DNA of 7,397 bases from Methylophilus sp. (GTDB taxonomy: Bacteria; Pseudomonadota; Gammaproteobacteria; Burkholderiales; Methylophilaceae). The stretch spans positions 1 to 7,397 of the forward strand of contig JAIXZQ010000182.1 in NCBI GenBank assembly GCA_027489475.1. Direction: 5' to 3'. The notes below the pieces were generated by a model, which was not told the origin of the DNA, ran no database searches, and worked only from the letters and a program-made list of their open reading frames with translations. Both the position numbers and the translations under genes were made by a program. The first letter of the stretch is position 1. Every line of letters starts with the position of its first letter. Shown here piece by piece: positions 1 to 6,503 of the stretch.

Positions 1-2
1 CC

Positions 3-326
3 AGCAAAGCAGCAGCGAGTGCAGTCACGACCTCTGTGACGGCGACTACCGGCGCCATTGCCGCGGTCAATGCTGGCCAAGCTAAATCAGGCAAGCATGC
101 GCATGGCAAACGCAAAGAAGTCGCAGCCTTACTCGGTGGCTTTGGTTTTAAAGCCATACCCAAACAGCGCTCTGTTGGCCGTCGAGGGTCTGCGAAAGCC
201 GACAAGGCCAGCGCACAGTCAGCAACCGCAAAGCCAATTGAAAACGCTGGCCTTACATTCGCTGCAACGCAGCTTGAGCAAGTGACACCGTCATTGGTTA
301 ACCCTGAGTCACCCCCGGCAGCGTAA
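3..326 (+). CDS. C-terminal tail of an unrecognised protein (5' truncated by window edge)
   Basis: The reading frame is open from the first bases of the window to a TAA at 324-326, so this is the 3' end of a gene that starts outside. The GTG at position 36 has no Shine-Dalgarno sequence and is probably internal. About 107 residues are visible. They are rich in Ala, Thr, Ser, Lys and Gly with a basic middle (GKHAHGKRKEVAALLGGFG, then KQRSVGRRGSAKADK) and an Ala/Pro/Thr-rich end. This looks like a disordered, possibly nucleic-acid-binding tail, of the kind found on bacterial RNA helicases, RNases or pseudouridine synthases, but I recognise no domain and assign no function. A strong terminator follows 47 nt after the stop, which supports this being a true gene end. 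I am fairly sure it is coding and unsure of what. Confidence 0.6.
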   Translation, partial: SKAAASAVTTSVTATTGAIAAVNAGQAKSGKHAHGKRKEVAALLGGFGFKAIPKQRSVGRRGSAKADKASAQSATAKPIENAGLTFAATQLEQVTPSLVNPESPPAA

Positions 327-372
327 CTTAAGCGGACAGCCTTCAGTGCGCCTACGTGCCTGCTTTAAGCAT

Positions 373-397
373 AAAAAGCCCCAATGGGGCTTTTTTT
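373..397. terminator. Bidirectional Rho-independent terminator between convergent genes
   Basis: A GCCCC/GGGGC stem with an AAT loop (378-390) is flanked by five A on the left and seven T on the right. Read on plus it ends the partial gene that stops at 326. Read on minus, the A run becomes a T tract, so it can also end the purT-globin transcript about 140 nt after the globin stop. The symmetry fits the convergent gene arrangement. Confidence 0.85.
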
Positions 398-535
398 GTG
401 TCATTGATTAATATCGCTTATAAAATAAAGCGCTGGTAACATATTGTTAAAAGCGTTTTTAACTGTGAGCCGCCATAATCACGACACGCGGTAGTTTAGC
501 TTGAGCCAAGTAGCAAGCGTTTTAGCGTAATACGA
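398..535. other. Intergenic stretch, 3' untranslated region of the globin gene
   Basis: I see no gene here. It holds an AT-rich inverted repeat (446-463, GTTAAAA/TTTTAAC) and two copies of AAGCGTTTT (451-459 and 516-524). None has a convincing terminator or operator form. Its likely role is the 3' untranslated part of the minus-strand unit. Confidence 0.4.
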
Positions 536-964
536 TTACTCTGGTCGGTTTCGCATAAAGTCTGCAACACCATACAACTGATTCGCCAGATGCTTCATCA
601 AGGGTTCTTCAAAACCCAATTGGTGCATGGCTTTAATCATGCAATACATCCATTGGTCACGTTCGGACTCACCAATCGAAAACGGCAGGTGGCGGGCGCG
701 CAAGCGCGGATGGCCGTAGCGCTCGACATATAACTGCGGACCGCCCGTCCAGCCCATCATAAACATAAACAGTTTTTCGCGCGCTTCAGTCAAATCGGGT
801 TGATGAATAGCACGCAAGCCGGCCGCTTTGGGGTCGGTGTCCATAATGTCATAAAACGTCTCAACCAATTGCCGTATGCGCGTCGTGCCCTGCGCTTCGC
901 CGCCTAGCCAATCAAATAAAGATTGCTTGGCCGCATTGGGTTCTTGAATATCGGTTAACGCCAT
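536..964 (-). CDS. glbO: Group II truncated haemoglobin (trHbO type)
   Basis: This is a small haem protein of 142 residues, the usual size for a group II (O) truncated globin, expected in the cytoplasm. Visible landmarks are the B-helix Phe-Tyr pair (F37, Y38, with Y38 at position B10), the family signature YGHPRLRARHLPF at 83-95 with the proximal haem ligand His92 (F8), and the group-typical Trp105 at G8 (DQW). Family members bind O2 and NO and are variously tied to oxygen supply, peroxide or NO chemistry. The physiological role here is not visible. The ATG lies 5 nt after the purT stop and has only a weak, distant AAGG upstream, so translation is probably coupled to purT within one transcript. 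The family call is very secure; the role is open. The symbol follows common usage for this family. Confidence 0.93.
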   Translation of the reverse strand: MALTDIQEPNAAKQSLFDWLGGEAQGTTRIRQLVETFYDIMDTDPKAAGLRAIHQPDLTEAREKLFMFMMGWTGGPQLYVERYGHPRLRARHLPFSIGESERDQWMYCMIKAMHQLGFEEPLMKHLANQLYGVADFMRNRPE

Positions 965-969
965 GGCGG

Positions 970-2166
970 TTAAACTGCTGCCTTGGGCACTACCAGTGCG
1001 GCAGCTTGCTGTGCTTGCGCGCGGGCTTGTTCAACAGACGGGGCGGTGGATAATGCCACCCCCATGCGTCTACGGACAAAAGCTTCAGGCTTACCAAACA
1101 AGCGAATATCGCTATTGGGCACAGTCAGCGCGGCTTCTAGGCCGTGATATTCCAGCGCGCCAGCATCAACGCCGCCATAAATGACTGCGCTGGCACCGAT
1201 TTCTCTTTGCTGTACATCGACTGGTAACCCCAGAATGGCACGTGCATGTAACTCAAATTCATTTAAGCGCTGGGTACACAGGGTGACCATGCCGGTGTCG
1301 TGCGGACGCGGACTCACTTCAGAGAACCAGACCTGTTCGCCCTTAACAAATAACTCCACCCCAAACAAGCCCAAACCACCGAGTGCATCTGTGACTTGTT
1401 TGGCAATGTCTTGTGCGTTGTGCAAGGCTTGCGGATGCATGGCTTGCGGTTGCCAGCTTTCAACGTAATCGCCCTGCTTTTGTACATGGCCTATCGGCGC
1501 ACAAAAATGCGTTTTAATCACACCGTCGGCATTTTTTGCGCGCACGGTTAATAAGGTAATTTCATAATCAAAATCAATCTGGCCTTCAACAATCACCACC
1601 CCTTGATTGACCCTACCCGCACTGGCGGCATACGCCCAGGCTGCACTGACTTCTGCCGCCGAGGTGATGCGTGATTGGCCTTTGCCAGAAGACGACATGG
1701 TTGGTTTGATAAAACAGGGATAGCCAATACCGTTATCAATCGCGGCCTGTAATTCAGCCTCAGAACGCGCAAACGCGTAGGGCGAGGTGGGCAAACCGAG
1801 TTCTTCAGCCGCCAATCGGCGAATACCTTCACGGTTCATGGTTAATTGAACCGCACGTACGGTCGGCACCACGGTCACGCCGGCGGCTTCGATATCCGCT
1901 AAGGCTTGGGTGTTCAATGCCTCGATTTCTGGCACGATAAAGTCCGGTTGTACCTGCGCAACCAAGCTTTTTAGGGCCTGGGCATCGGTCATGTCTATGG
2001 TATACGCGTGATGCGCAACCTGTTGGCCGGGCGCATTGGCATAACGGTCAACCGCAATGACTTCAACCCCTAAGCGTTGCAAGGCAATAATAACTTCTTT
2101 GCCCAACTCACCACTGCCTAATAACATCACTTTAGTGGCATGTGCGCTTAACGGGGTGCCTATCAT
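970..2166 (-). CDS. purT: Formate-dependent phosphoribosylglycinamide formyltransferase (GAR transformylase 2)
   Basis: PurT is an ATP-grasp enzyme that makes formyl-GAR from GAR, formate and ATP in step three of purine synthesis. It uses free formate rather than the formyl-tetrahydrofolate used by PurN. The 398 residues match the family length (E. coli about 392). Visible landmarks are the GAR-binding GSGELGKE at 17-24 and E82, ATP-site K154 and the glycine-rich loop SSSGKGQS at 158-165. The metal-binding acids E271 (GVELFV) and E283 (SEVSPRPHD) follow, then D290, K359 and R366/R367. The ATG is supported by a perfect AGGAG (2173-2177 on the plus numbering) 6 nt upstream. It is the first gene of a two-gene unit with the globin. 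Direct use of formate would suit a cell with high formate flux such as a methylotroph; that link is inference. Confidence 0.97.
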   Translation of the reverse strand: MIGTPLSAHATKVMLLGSGELGKEVIIALQRLGVEVIAVDRYANAPGQQVAHHAYTIDMTDAQALKSLVAQVQPDFIVPEIEALNTQALADIEAAGVTVVPTVRAVQLTMNREGIRRLAAEELGLPTSPYAFARSEAELQAAIDNGIGYPCFIKPTMSSSGKGQSRITSAAEVSAAWAYAASAGRVNQGVVIVEGQIDFDYEITLLTVRAKNADGVIKTHFCAPIGHVQKQGDYVESWQPQAMHPQALHNAQDIAKQVTDALGGLGLFGVELFVKGEQVWFSEVSPRPHDTGMVTLCTQRLNEFELHARAILGLPVDVQQREIGASAVIYGGVDAGALEYHGLEAALTVPNSDIRLFGKPEAFVRRRMGVALSTAPSVEQARAQAQQAAALVVPKAAV

Positions 2167-2190
2167 GTGTCGCTCCTGATTAAAACCGCA

Positions 2191-2199
2191 ATCATACCA
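2191..2199 (-). promoter_or_regulatory. Candidate sigma-70 extended -10 promoter of purT
   Basis: The minus strand reads TGGTATGAT, an extended -10 (TGn plus a hexamer one mismatch from TATAAT). It lies about 17 nt upstream of the purT Shine-Dalgarno sequence. I find no good -35 hexamer, which is tolerable for an extended -10 promoter. The transcript would start near 2184 with a leader of about 20 nt. Confidence 0.4.
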
Positions 2200-2237
2200 T
2201 GGTCGATTTGGTCATCAGCGCGCACAACTTGATTTAT

Positions 2238-2258
2238 GTCATACGCATGGCGCATGAC
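2238..2258. promoter_or_regulatory. 21-bp operator-like palindrome upstream of purT
   Basis: The arms GTCATACGC and GCGCATGAC flank a central ATG and pair at 8 of 9 positions. The site lies about 55-75 bp upstream of the predicted purT start point, where an activator could bind. It does not match the E. coli PurR box. The binding protein is unknown. Confidence 0.3.
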
Positions 2259-2314
2259 TCACAGTGATGCATGCAAACAATCTCCCTTAGTGGCCTTGGG
2301 AATGTGTTTTTAAC

Positions 2315-2344
2315 AAAAAGGATACCCCGCGTTAAGCGGGGGTA
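2315..2344 (-). terminator. Rho-independent terminator after the response regulator gene
   Basis: On the minus strand a CCCCGC/GCGGGG stem with a TTAAC loop is followed, after TATCC, by five T. Two further base pairs form at the base if one G is bulged. It lies about 75 nt downstream of the regulator stop and separates that gene from purT. The short gap before the T run makes it good rather than perfect. Confidence 0.6.
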
Positions 2345-2376
2345 AGGAAAGAATATTGGTTTGACCATCACAAAGG

Positions 2377-2427
2377 TTTAACCGTCAGACAGATTTAACC
2401 TTTAGTCCATTTTAACGATCAGACCGT
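2377..2427. repeat. Three degenerate 17-bp tandem units
   Basis: TTTAAC recurs at 2377, 2394 and 2411, exactly 17 bp apart. Units 1 and 3 share 13 of 17 bases and units 1 and 2 share 11. The third unit overlaps the last codons and stop of the regulator gene. Function unknown; it may be chance in an AT-rich 3' end. Confidence 0.3.
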
Positions 2428-3831
2428 AATGCCGTGTTTATCCATACGATAGCGCATGGTCATACGTGTAATCCCTAACAACCTGGCGGCCTTAGAGACA
2501 TTATTACGGGTTTGTTGCAAGGCATTGAGCAACATGGCTTTTTCTGCACTATCCAAGGTCATTTGTGCCTCACCTTGGATAGAAAGCGGACGCTGTGGTT
2601 GACTGACTTTTGGCAAGCCAAGAGCCTGCTCGCTGATTTCTGTTTGCGTACACATCAACACAGCCCGGCTGATTTGATGGCGCATTTCACGCACATTGCC
2701 TGGCCAATGATAGGCTTGCAATGTGGCCAACGCATGCTCACTAAAGGCATGATGCGGCAAAGCATAGCGCTTTTCAGTCAATTGCTTAAAGTAGTTGGCC
2801 AACAACAAAATATCTTGCCCACGGTCACGCAAGGGCGGCATCTGCATGGTAATGACATTGAGGCGGTAGTAGAGGTCTGAGCGAAAGCGGCCCTCGTTAG
2901 ACATCTGGTATAAATCACGATTGGTGGCCGCGATAATGCGCGCTAACACGGGGCGCTCTTTGGTGGACCCCAATCTACGCACCATGCGACGCTCAAGCAC
3001 ATTCAGCAGCTTGGCCTGCAGGCCTAAGGGCAGTTCACCAATTTCATCTAAAAACAAAGTGCCATCTTCTGCCGACTCAATCAATCCTGGGCGCGAGGCC
3101 ACGGCATTGGTAAAGGCGCCTTTTTCATGGCCAAACAACTCACTTTCAATCAGCTCAGCAGGGAGCGAAGCACAATCCACATGGACAAACGGTTTTTCGT
3201 GATTGACGCAATTGGCATGCAGATAACGCGCCACCACATCCTTGCCCGTCCCGGTTTCGCCAGTAATCAACACGGTAGGTTGCACCGCATCACTTAGCGC
3301 ACTCAGTTGCGCTATCCGTGCAATTTGCTGACGCACGCTCTGCATGGCCGCGCTCTCACCAATCAATTGCACTGATTCATTCGACACTGCATTGCGCTGA
3401 CGCGAATAATCCAAGCTGGTTTGCAGCTCTGTGGTTTTCTCGTTTTTTTGAATAATCAGTAATAATTCTTCGAGATCAATCGGCTTTTTCAGATAGTCGA
3501 GCGCGCCCAGCTTGATGGCATTGACTGCGTCAGACACCTCACCAAATGCAGTCATGACAATGGTGCTGATATGACGGGCCACACACTCAGGCAAGAGGTC
3601 AAGACCATTGCCATCAGGCAGGCGCATATCCAACAACACCATATCGGGCTCAAATTGCTTTACCAACAAGCGTGCATCATGCAATGACTCTGCATGCTCA
3701 CACTCAAAGCCGGCCTTTTGCAAACGCTTGACCACTGCGCGCGCAAATAAGGCTTCATCTTCAACCAGCAAGATTTTTTTCTTGAGTGTCATCAGCATAG
3801 GCATCTCATGATGGGCAAGTTGGTTCAGCAC
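2419..3831 (-). CDS. NtrC-family sigma-54-dependent response regulator
   Basis: This is a three-domain transcription activator of about 470 residues, numbered here from the GTG at 3831. A receiver domain (about 19-130) has acidic pocket E24/D25, phospho-acceptor D68 in LLDMRLPDG, T94 and K116. An AAA+ domain (about 155-385) has Walker A GETGTGKD (191-198), Walker B LFLDE (259-263), arginine fingers R317/R323 and sensor II WPGNVRE. A Fis-type helix-turn-helix fills about 440-470. The sigma-54 contact loop reads GAFTNA (238-243) instead of GAFTGA. I chose the GTG because GAGG (3840-3843) sits 8 nt upstream; the TTG at 3855 falls in the T tract of the preceding terminator. ATGs at 3804, 3798 and 3792 remain possible. 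No kinase gene adjoins it. A sigma-54 promoter upstream of the receptor gene makes that receptor its likely target. Confidence 0.93.
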   Translation of the reverse strand: MLNQLAHHEMPMLMTLKKKILLVEDEALFARAVVKRLQKAGFECEHAESLHDARLLVKQFEPDMVLLDMRLPDGNGLDLLPECVARHISTIVMTAFGEVSDAVNAIKLGALDYLKKPIDLEELLLIIQKNEKTTELQTSLDYSRQRNAVSNESVQLIGESAAMQSVRQQIARIAQLSALSDAVQPTVLITGETGTGKDVVARYLHANCVNHEKPFVHVDCASLPAELIESELFGHEKGAFTNAVASRPGLIESAEDGTLFLDEIGELPLGLQAKLLNVLERRMVRRLGSTKERPVLARIIAATNRDLYQMSNEGRFRSDLYYRLNVITMQMPPLRDRGQDILLLANYFKQLTEKRYALPHHAFSEHALATLQAYHWPGNVREMRHQISRAVLMCTQTEISEQALGLPKVSQPQRPLSIQGEAQMTLDSAEKAMLLNALQQTRNNVSKAARLLGITRMTMRYRMDKHGITV

Positions 3832-3838
3832 ACAGATT

Positions 3839-3843
3839 CCCTC
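3839..3843 (-). promoter_or_regulatory. Ribosome binding site deciding the response regulator start
   Basis: The minus strand reads GAGGG, and GAGG ends 8 nt before the GTG at 3831. No comparable site precedes the in-frame ATGs at 3804, 3798 or 3792, so the GTG is preferred as start. Confidence 0.55.
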
Positions 3844-3853
3844 AAAGATTAAC

Positions 3854-3890
3854 AAAAAAGTGGATTAAAACACACAGGGTTTTAATCCAC
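3854..3890 (-). terminator. Strong Rho-independent terminator after the TonB-dependent receptor gene
   Basis: On the minus strand a perfect 12-bp stem (GTGGATTAAAAC with GTTTTAATCCAC; plus-strand arms 3860-3871 and 3879-3890) with a 7-nt loop is followed at once by six T (3854-3859). It begins 20 nt after the receptor stop codon and ends 23 nt before the regulator GTG. The regulator must therefore rely on read-through or on its own promoter close by. Confidence 0.88.
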
Positions 3891-3910
3891 AGATTTCTTA
3901 CACACTGACC

Positions 3911-6379
3911 TTAGTCGTTGTCGTAGGCCGCCAATGATTTTTTAGCGCCAAACTCGTAGCGGAAACCTAACCACGCAGCACGTGGTGCGCCTGGCAATAG
4001 ACTTAACACTTTGCTTTCAGACCCAAAATTACCGCTGGCATCAAACAAGGTTTCAGCTAAACGACCAGCAATGTTGTACTCTTTGTCAAAGATATTGGTG
4101 GCTTTCGCAAACATTTTCCAGCCATTGCCAAAGTTGTACTGACTGTCGAGGTTCACAATAAAATAGCCACTAATTCTGCCACGCCCTTGCGCACAAACAT
4201 CTGAACCAGATTGGGCTCCAACTACGCATGCGCTATTAGCACGGTGTGCATTGTTTTCGTTACCAAACACAAATTGGTCAGAGTACCCAACCACGTTGGC
4301 ACCAATGTTCCACTGTGGAGTGACTGCATATTGTCCGCGCAGCTTGAGCTGGTGTTGTGGAATCGCGGGTAATCTATCCCCTGCTCTCGCGGTAATCACA
4401 CCATTGGTATCCACGCCTGATGAGTTAGAACCGTTGGCAAACTCTACATCGGTGTCATAGGTGGCATCGACAAAGCTATATGAGGCATTCCACTTAAATT
4501 GGTCAATGACCCCATTCAAGCCTATATCAATGCCTTGACGTTTGGTACGACCCACGTTTTTGAAATAGCCTGCACCGTTTTGTGCATTGGCGGCTGTAAA
4601 CTGAATGTCATCATGGTTGACGGCATGGTATACGCCTGCATTCCAGAACACGGTGTCTGTTAATTGACCACGGCCACCAAATTCATAGGTTTTTGCTACC
4701 ACTTGATTTAACGGTGGGTCATCTGCCAAGGCCGCTGGCAACAGACAAGGGGAGGCTGGGTTAGAACAACCCAATTCAATCGAAGTCGGCGCACGGCTAG
4801 ATTCACTGTAAGAACCATACATGGTCAGTGTTTTACTAGGCGTAAAGGTGAGGCCCACTGTTGGATTTAAGCGTGTATAGCTGTCTTTAGCCGTCAAACT
4901 GTCAAAGTTGTTGGCAGGTGAAGCTGGGCCGCGCAAGGTATCGGTATTGTCCACGCGCGTGAAATTCCAGCTGGCGCCCGCATTTAAGTGCCAGAACTCA
5001 TTAATGGATAACGTATCGTTGGCAAACAGGCGTGCAGTATACTGCTTGCCTGTCAGGCCAGTAGTTTGGCGTTGACCCAGCGCACCATCACCAGAGGTAA
5101 CTGGTGCACGCGTTGCATCAAAAACTACATCACTTGGTGTAAGCGCACTAAAGTCACCATCAACCTCACCGATATTCACTTGCTCAGATTGTTTGAAGCG
5201 AATAAGGCTGTAATCATAGCCTGCGCCGACCACGAACTGGTTTTCTTTACCTAAAAAATCCTGATTGAATGTAACTTGCCCGGTTGCACCGTAAGTATCC
5301 TGTTTGGTATTGGTGCGGTTAAGCACTGACCCAATTACCTGACACTCAGGTTCACCCGCCTCGGCGTCACAAGTGCCAAATTGACTGTAGTTTTCGAGTG
5401 GACTACCGTCACTAGCAGCGTTTTCATAGCCATCGCCGTTGACTGTTCTACGGTTAGATTTTTTATAGTAAATGTTGCCAGACAGCATGGTGTCACTGTT
5501 CAACCAGTGGCTACCGTTTAAGGCTAAGAAATGCGAGTAATTGTTGGTAATGTCAGGGCGGGTATGAATTTGATCGCGGTCGCCACTAAGCAGAATTTCA
5601 GGGGTTAATCCGTTACCGATCAATCGGTTATCTGAGCCAATGTAAGTTAAGTCTAGCTTTGTTGATTCACTTTGCCAGCCGGTTTTGGCAAACAATTGAT
5701 TGACATGTGAAGGTGAAAATTTACGCCAGCCATTTTCAGTGGTGTGCTGAAAGCCAATCATGTAGTCCACAGAGCCATCTTTTGAGACGCCACCATATTC
5801 TGCCAGTGCACGTTGACGTCCCCAAGAACCCGCCTCATATTCCAATGCAGCGCCTTGGTTGTCACGGCCACTTTTGGTCTGGATGGCAATAGCGCCGCCT
5901 AGGGTATTCAGGCCGTATAACGGGTTAGAGCCAGGCACCAACTGCATATTGCCAATGGCAAAACTAGGGATTTTGTCCCATGAGGTGATATCCCCAAACG
6001 GTTCGTTGACACGCACGCCGTCGATATAGGTGGAGAGGCCTTGTGGGTTACCTAGCAAAGATGAAGCAGAATAGCCACGGAAATTAATCTCGGGCTGCCA
6101 TGGGTTGCCGCCCAACTCGGTGACAGTTACGCCTTGCATGTTGTTATTCATATAATCGGCGATAGACACCCCACTCTGATTATTGATGGCGGTTGGATTG
6201 GCCATCTGAATATTGGCAGGCACTTTGTACAGTGGTAGGCCGATGCCCTTAATAGGGGTGGTCGAGTAAACCTCAACTTTATCCAACTTTAATGCTTCTT
6301 CGGCATGTAGCCAGGCTGCTTGGGCAGAGTAGGCTGAAACAATTGCCAGCAACAATGGCTTGACACTGTGTTTTTTCAT
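3911..6379 (-). CDS. TonB-dependent outer-membrane receptor, substrate unknown
   Basis: This is a 22-strand-barrel type receptor of 822 residues that would import a scarce ligand across the outer membrane using TonB-ExbB-ExbD energy. A signal peptide (about 1-26, cut probably after LHA) is followed by a TonB-box-like DKVEVYS (33-39). The plug (about 50-170) contains INFRGYSASS, TYIDGVRVNEPFGD and PGSNPLYGLNTLGGAIAIQTKSG segments. The barrel ends with the conserved ATNIFDKEYNIAG box (759-772) and the strand AAWLGFRYEF (801-810). Twelve more residues follow, although the family usually ends at that Phe. Cys pairs 337/346, 538/545 and 718/729 probably form disulfides in outer loops. AAGGA lies 10 nt before the ATG. 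A sigma-54 promoter with tandem upstream palindromes precedes it. Iron, copper, lanthanide or cobalamin chelates are all possible; nothing in the sequence selects one. Confidence 0.95.
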   Translation of the reverse strand: MKKHSVKPLLLAIVSAYSAQAAWLHAEEALKLDKVEVYSTTPIKGIGLPLYKVPANIQMANPTAINNQSGVSIADYMNNNMQGVTVTELGGNPWQPEINFRGYSASSLLGNPQGLSTYIDGVRVNEPFGDITSWDKIPSFAIGNMQLVPGSNPLYGLNTLGGAIAIQTKSGRDNQGAALEYEAGSWGRQRALAEYGGVSKDGSVDYMIGFQHTTENGWRKFSPSHVNQLFAKTGWQSESTKLDLTYIGSDNRLIGNGLTPEILLSGDRDQIHTRPDITNNYSHFLALNGSHWLNSDTMLSGNIYYKKSNRRTVNGDGYENAASDGSPLENYSQFGTCDAEAGEPECQVIGSVLNRTNTKQDTYGATGQVTFNQDFLGKENQFVVGAGYDYSLIRFKQSEQVNIGEVDGDFSALTPSDVVFDATRAPVTSGDGALGQRQTTGLTGKQYTARLFANDTLSINEFWHLNAGASWNFTRVDNTDTLRGPASPANNFDSLTAKDSYTRLNPTVGLTFTPSKTLTMYGSYSESSRAPTSIELGCSNPASPCLLPAALADDPPLNQVVAKTYEFGGRGQLTDTVFWNAGVYHAVNHDDIQFTAANAQNGAGYFKNVGRTKRQGIDIGLNGVIDQFKWNASYSFVDATYDTDVEFANGSNSSGVDTNGVITARAGDRLPAIPQHQLKLRGQYAVTPQWNIGANVVGYSDQFVFGNENNAHRANSACVVGAQSGSDVCAQGRGRISGYFIVNLDSQYNFGNGWKMFAKATNIFDKEYNIAGRLAETLFDASGNFGSESKVLSLLPGAPRAAWLGFRYEFGAKKSLAAYDND

Positions 6380-6418
6380 AATGTTGTGATCCTTATCCTC
6401 TAATGCTTATTTATACGT

Positions 6419-6432
6419 GCATCTTAAGATGC
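6419..6432. promoter_or_regulatory. Perfect 14-bp palindrome in the receptor mRNA leader
   Basis: GCATCTTAAGATGC is a perfect palindrome at about +5 to +18 of the predicted sigma-54 transcript. The position suits a repressor site that overlaps the initially transcribed region. A self-dimerising RNA element is less likely, as there is no loop for a stable hairpin. Confidence 0.35.
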
Positions 6433-6446
6433 GCTCAGCACAGGAC

Positions 6447-6462
6447 TGCAAAAAATGTACCA
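6447..6462 (-). promoter_or_regulatory. Sigma-54 (RpoN) -24/-12 promoter of the receptor gene
   Basis: The minus strand reads TGGTACATTTTTTGCA. Against the sigma-54 consensus TGGCACG-N4-TTGCW it differs at two positions only (C to T at 4, G to A at 7). It keeps the invariant GG and GC exactly 10 nt apart. The predicted start is near 6436, giving a leader of about 57 nt to the receptor ATG. The T-rich spacer is typical. A sigma-54 activator is encoded by the next gene after the receptor. Confidence 0.75.
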
Positions 6463-6490
6463 ATCAGCACATGGAGGAAAAGATGTTTTA

Positions 6491-6503
6491 AATCAATCAA
6501 CTG
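6491..6503 (+). promoter_or_regulatory. Near-consensus IHF site between enhancer and sigma-54 promoter
   Basis: AATCAATCAACTG matches the IHF consensus WATCAA-N4-TTR at every fixed position but one (C for the first T). It is centred about 61 bp upstream of the predicted start, between the promoter and the upstream palindromes, where IHF normally bends DNA at sigma-54 promoters. IHF sites are degenerate, so the site alone would be weak; its place makes it credible. Confidence 0.4.

Noticed and set aside
58..285. 75-codon plus-strand frame inside the first gene
   Set aside because: It overlaps the open frame that runs from the window edge to 326 and lacks a ribosome binding site.
446..463. AT-rich hairpin as a second globin terminator
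   Set aside because: The stem has seven pairs, six of them A-T, with no T run after it; the 373-397 terminator serves better.
2357..2367. TGGTTTGACCA as another copy of the upstream activator motif
   Set aside because: The arms are only 4 bp with a 3-nt centre, different spacing from the 16-bp sites, and it lies in a 3' region.
2372..2403. AAAGGTT/AACCTTT inverted repeat as the regulator terminator
   Set aside because: The loop is 18 nt and there is no T tract on the minus strand; the GC-rich hairpin at 2315-2344 is the better candidate.
3831..3855. TTG at 3855 as start of the response regulator
   Set aside because: It lies in the T tract of the receptor terminator and has no ribosome binding site, while the GTG at 3831 has GAGG at 8 nt.
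4251..5892. Several plus-strand frames opposite the receptor gene
   Set aside because: All are antisense shadows of a long intact receptor frame, with Cys- and His-rich compositions typical of non-coding frames.
6380..6446. Cobalamin or other riboswitch in the receptor leader
   Set aside because: The predicted leader is only about 57 nt, too short for a B12 riboswitch, and no conserved core is seen.
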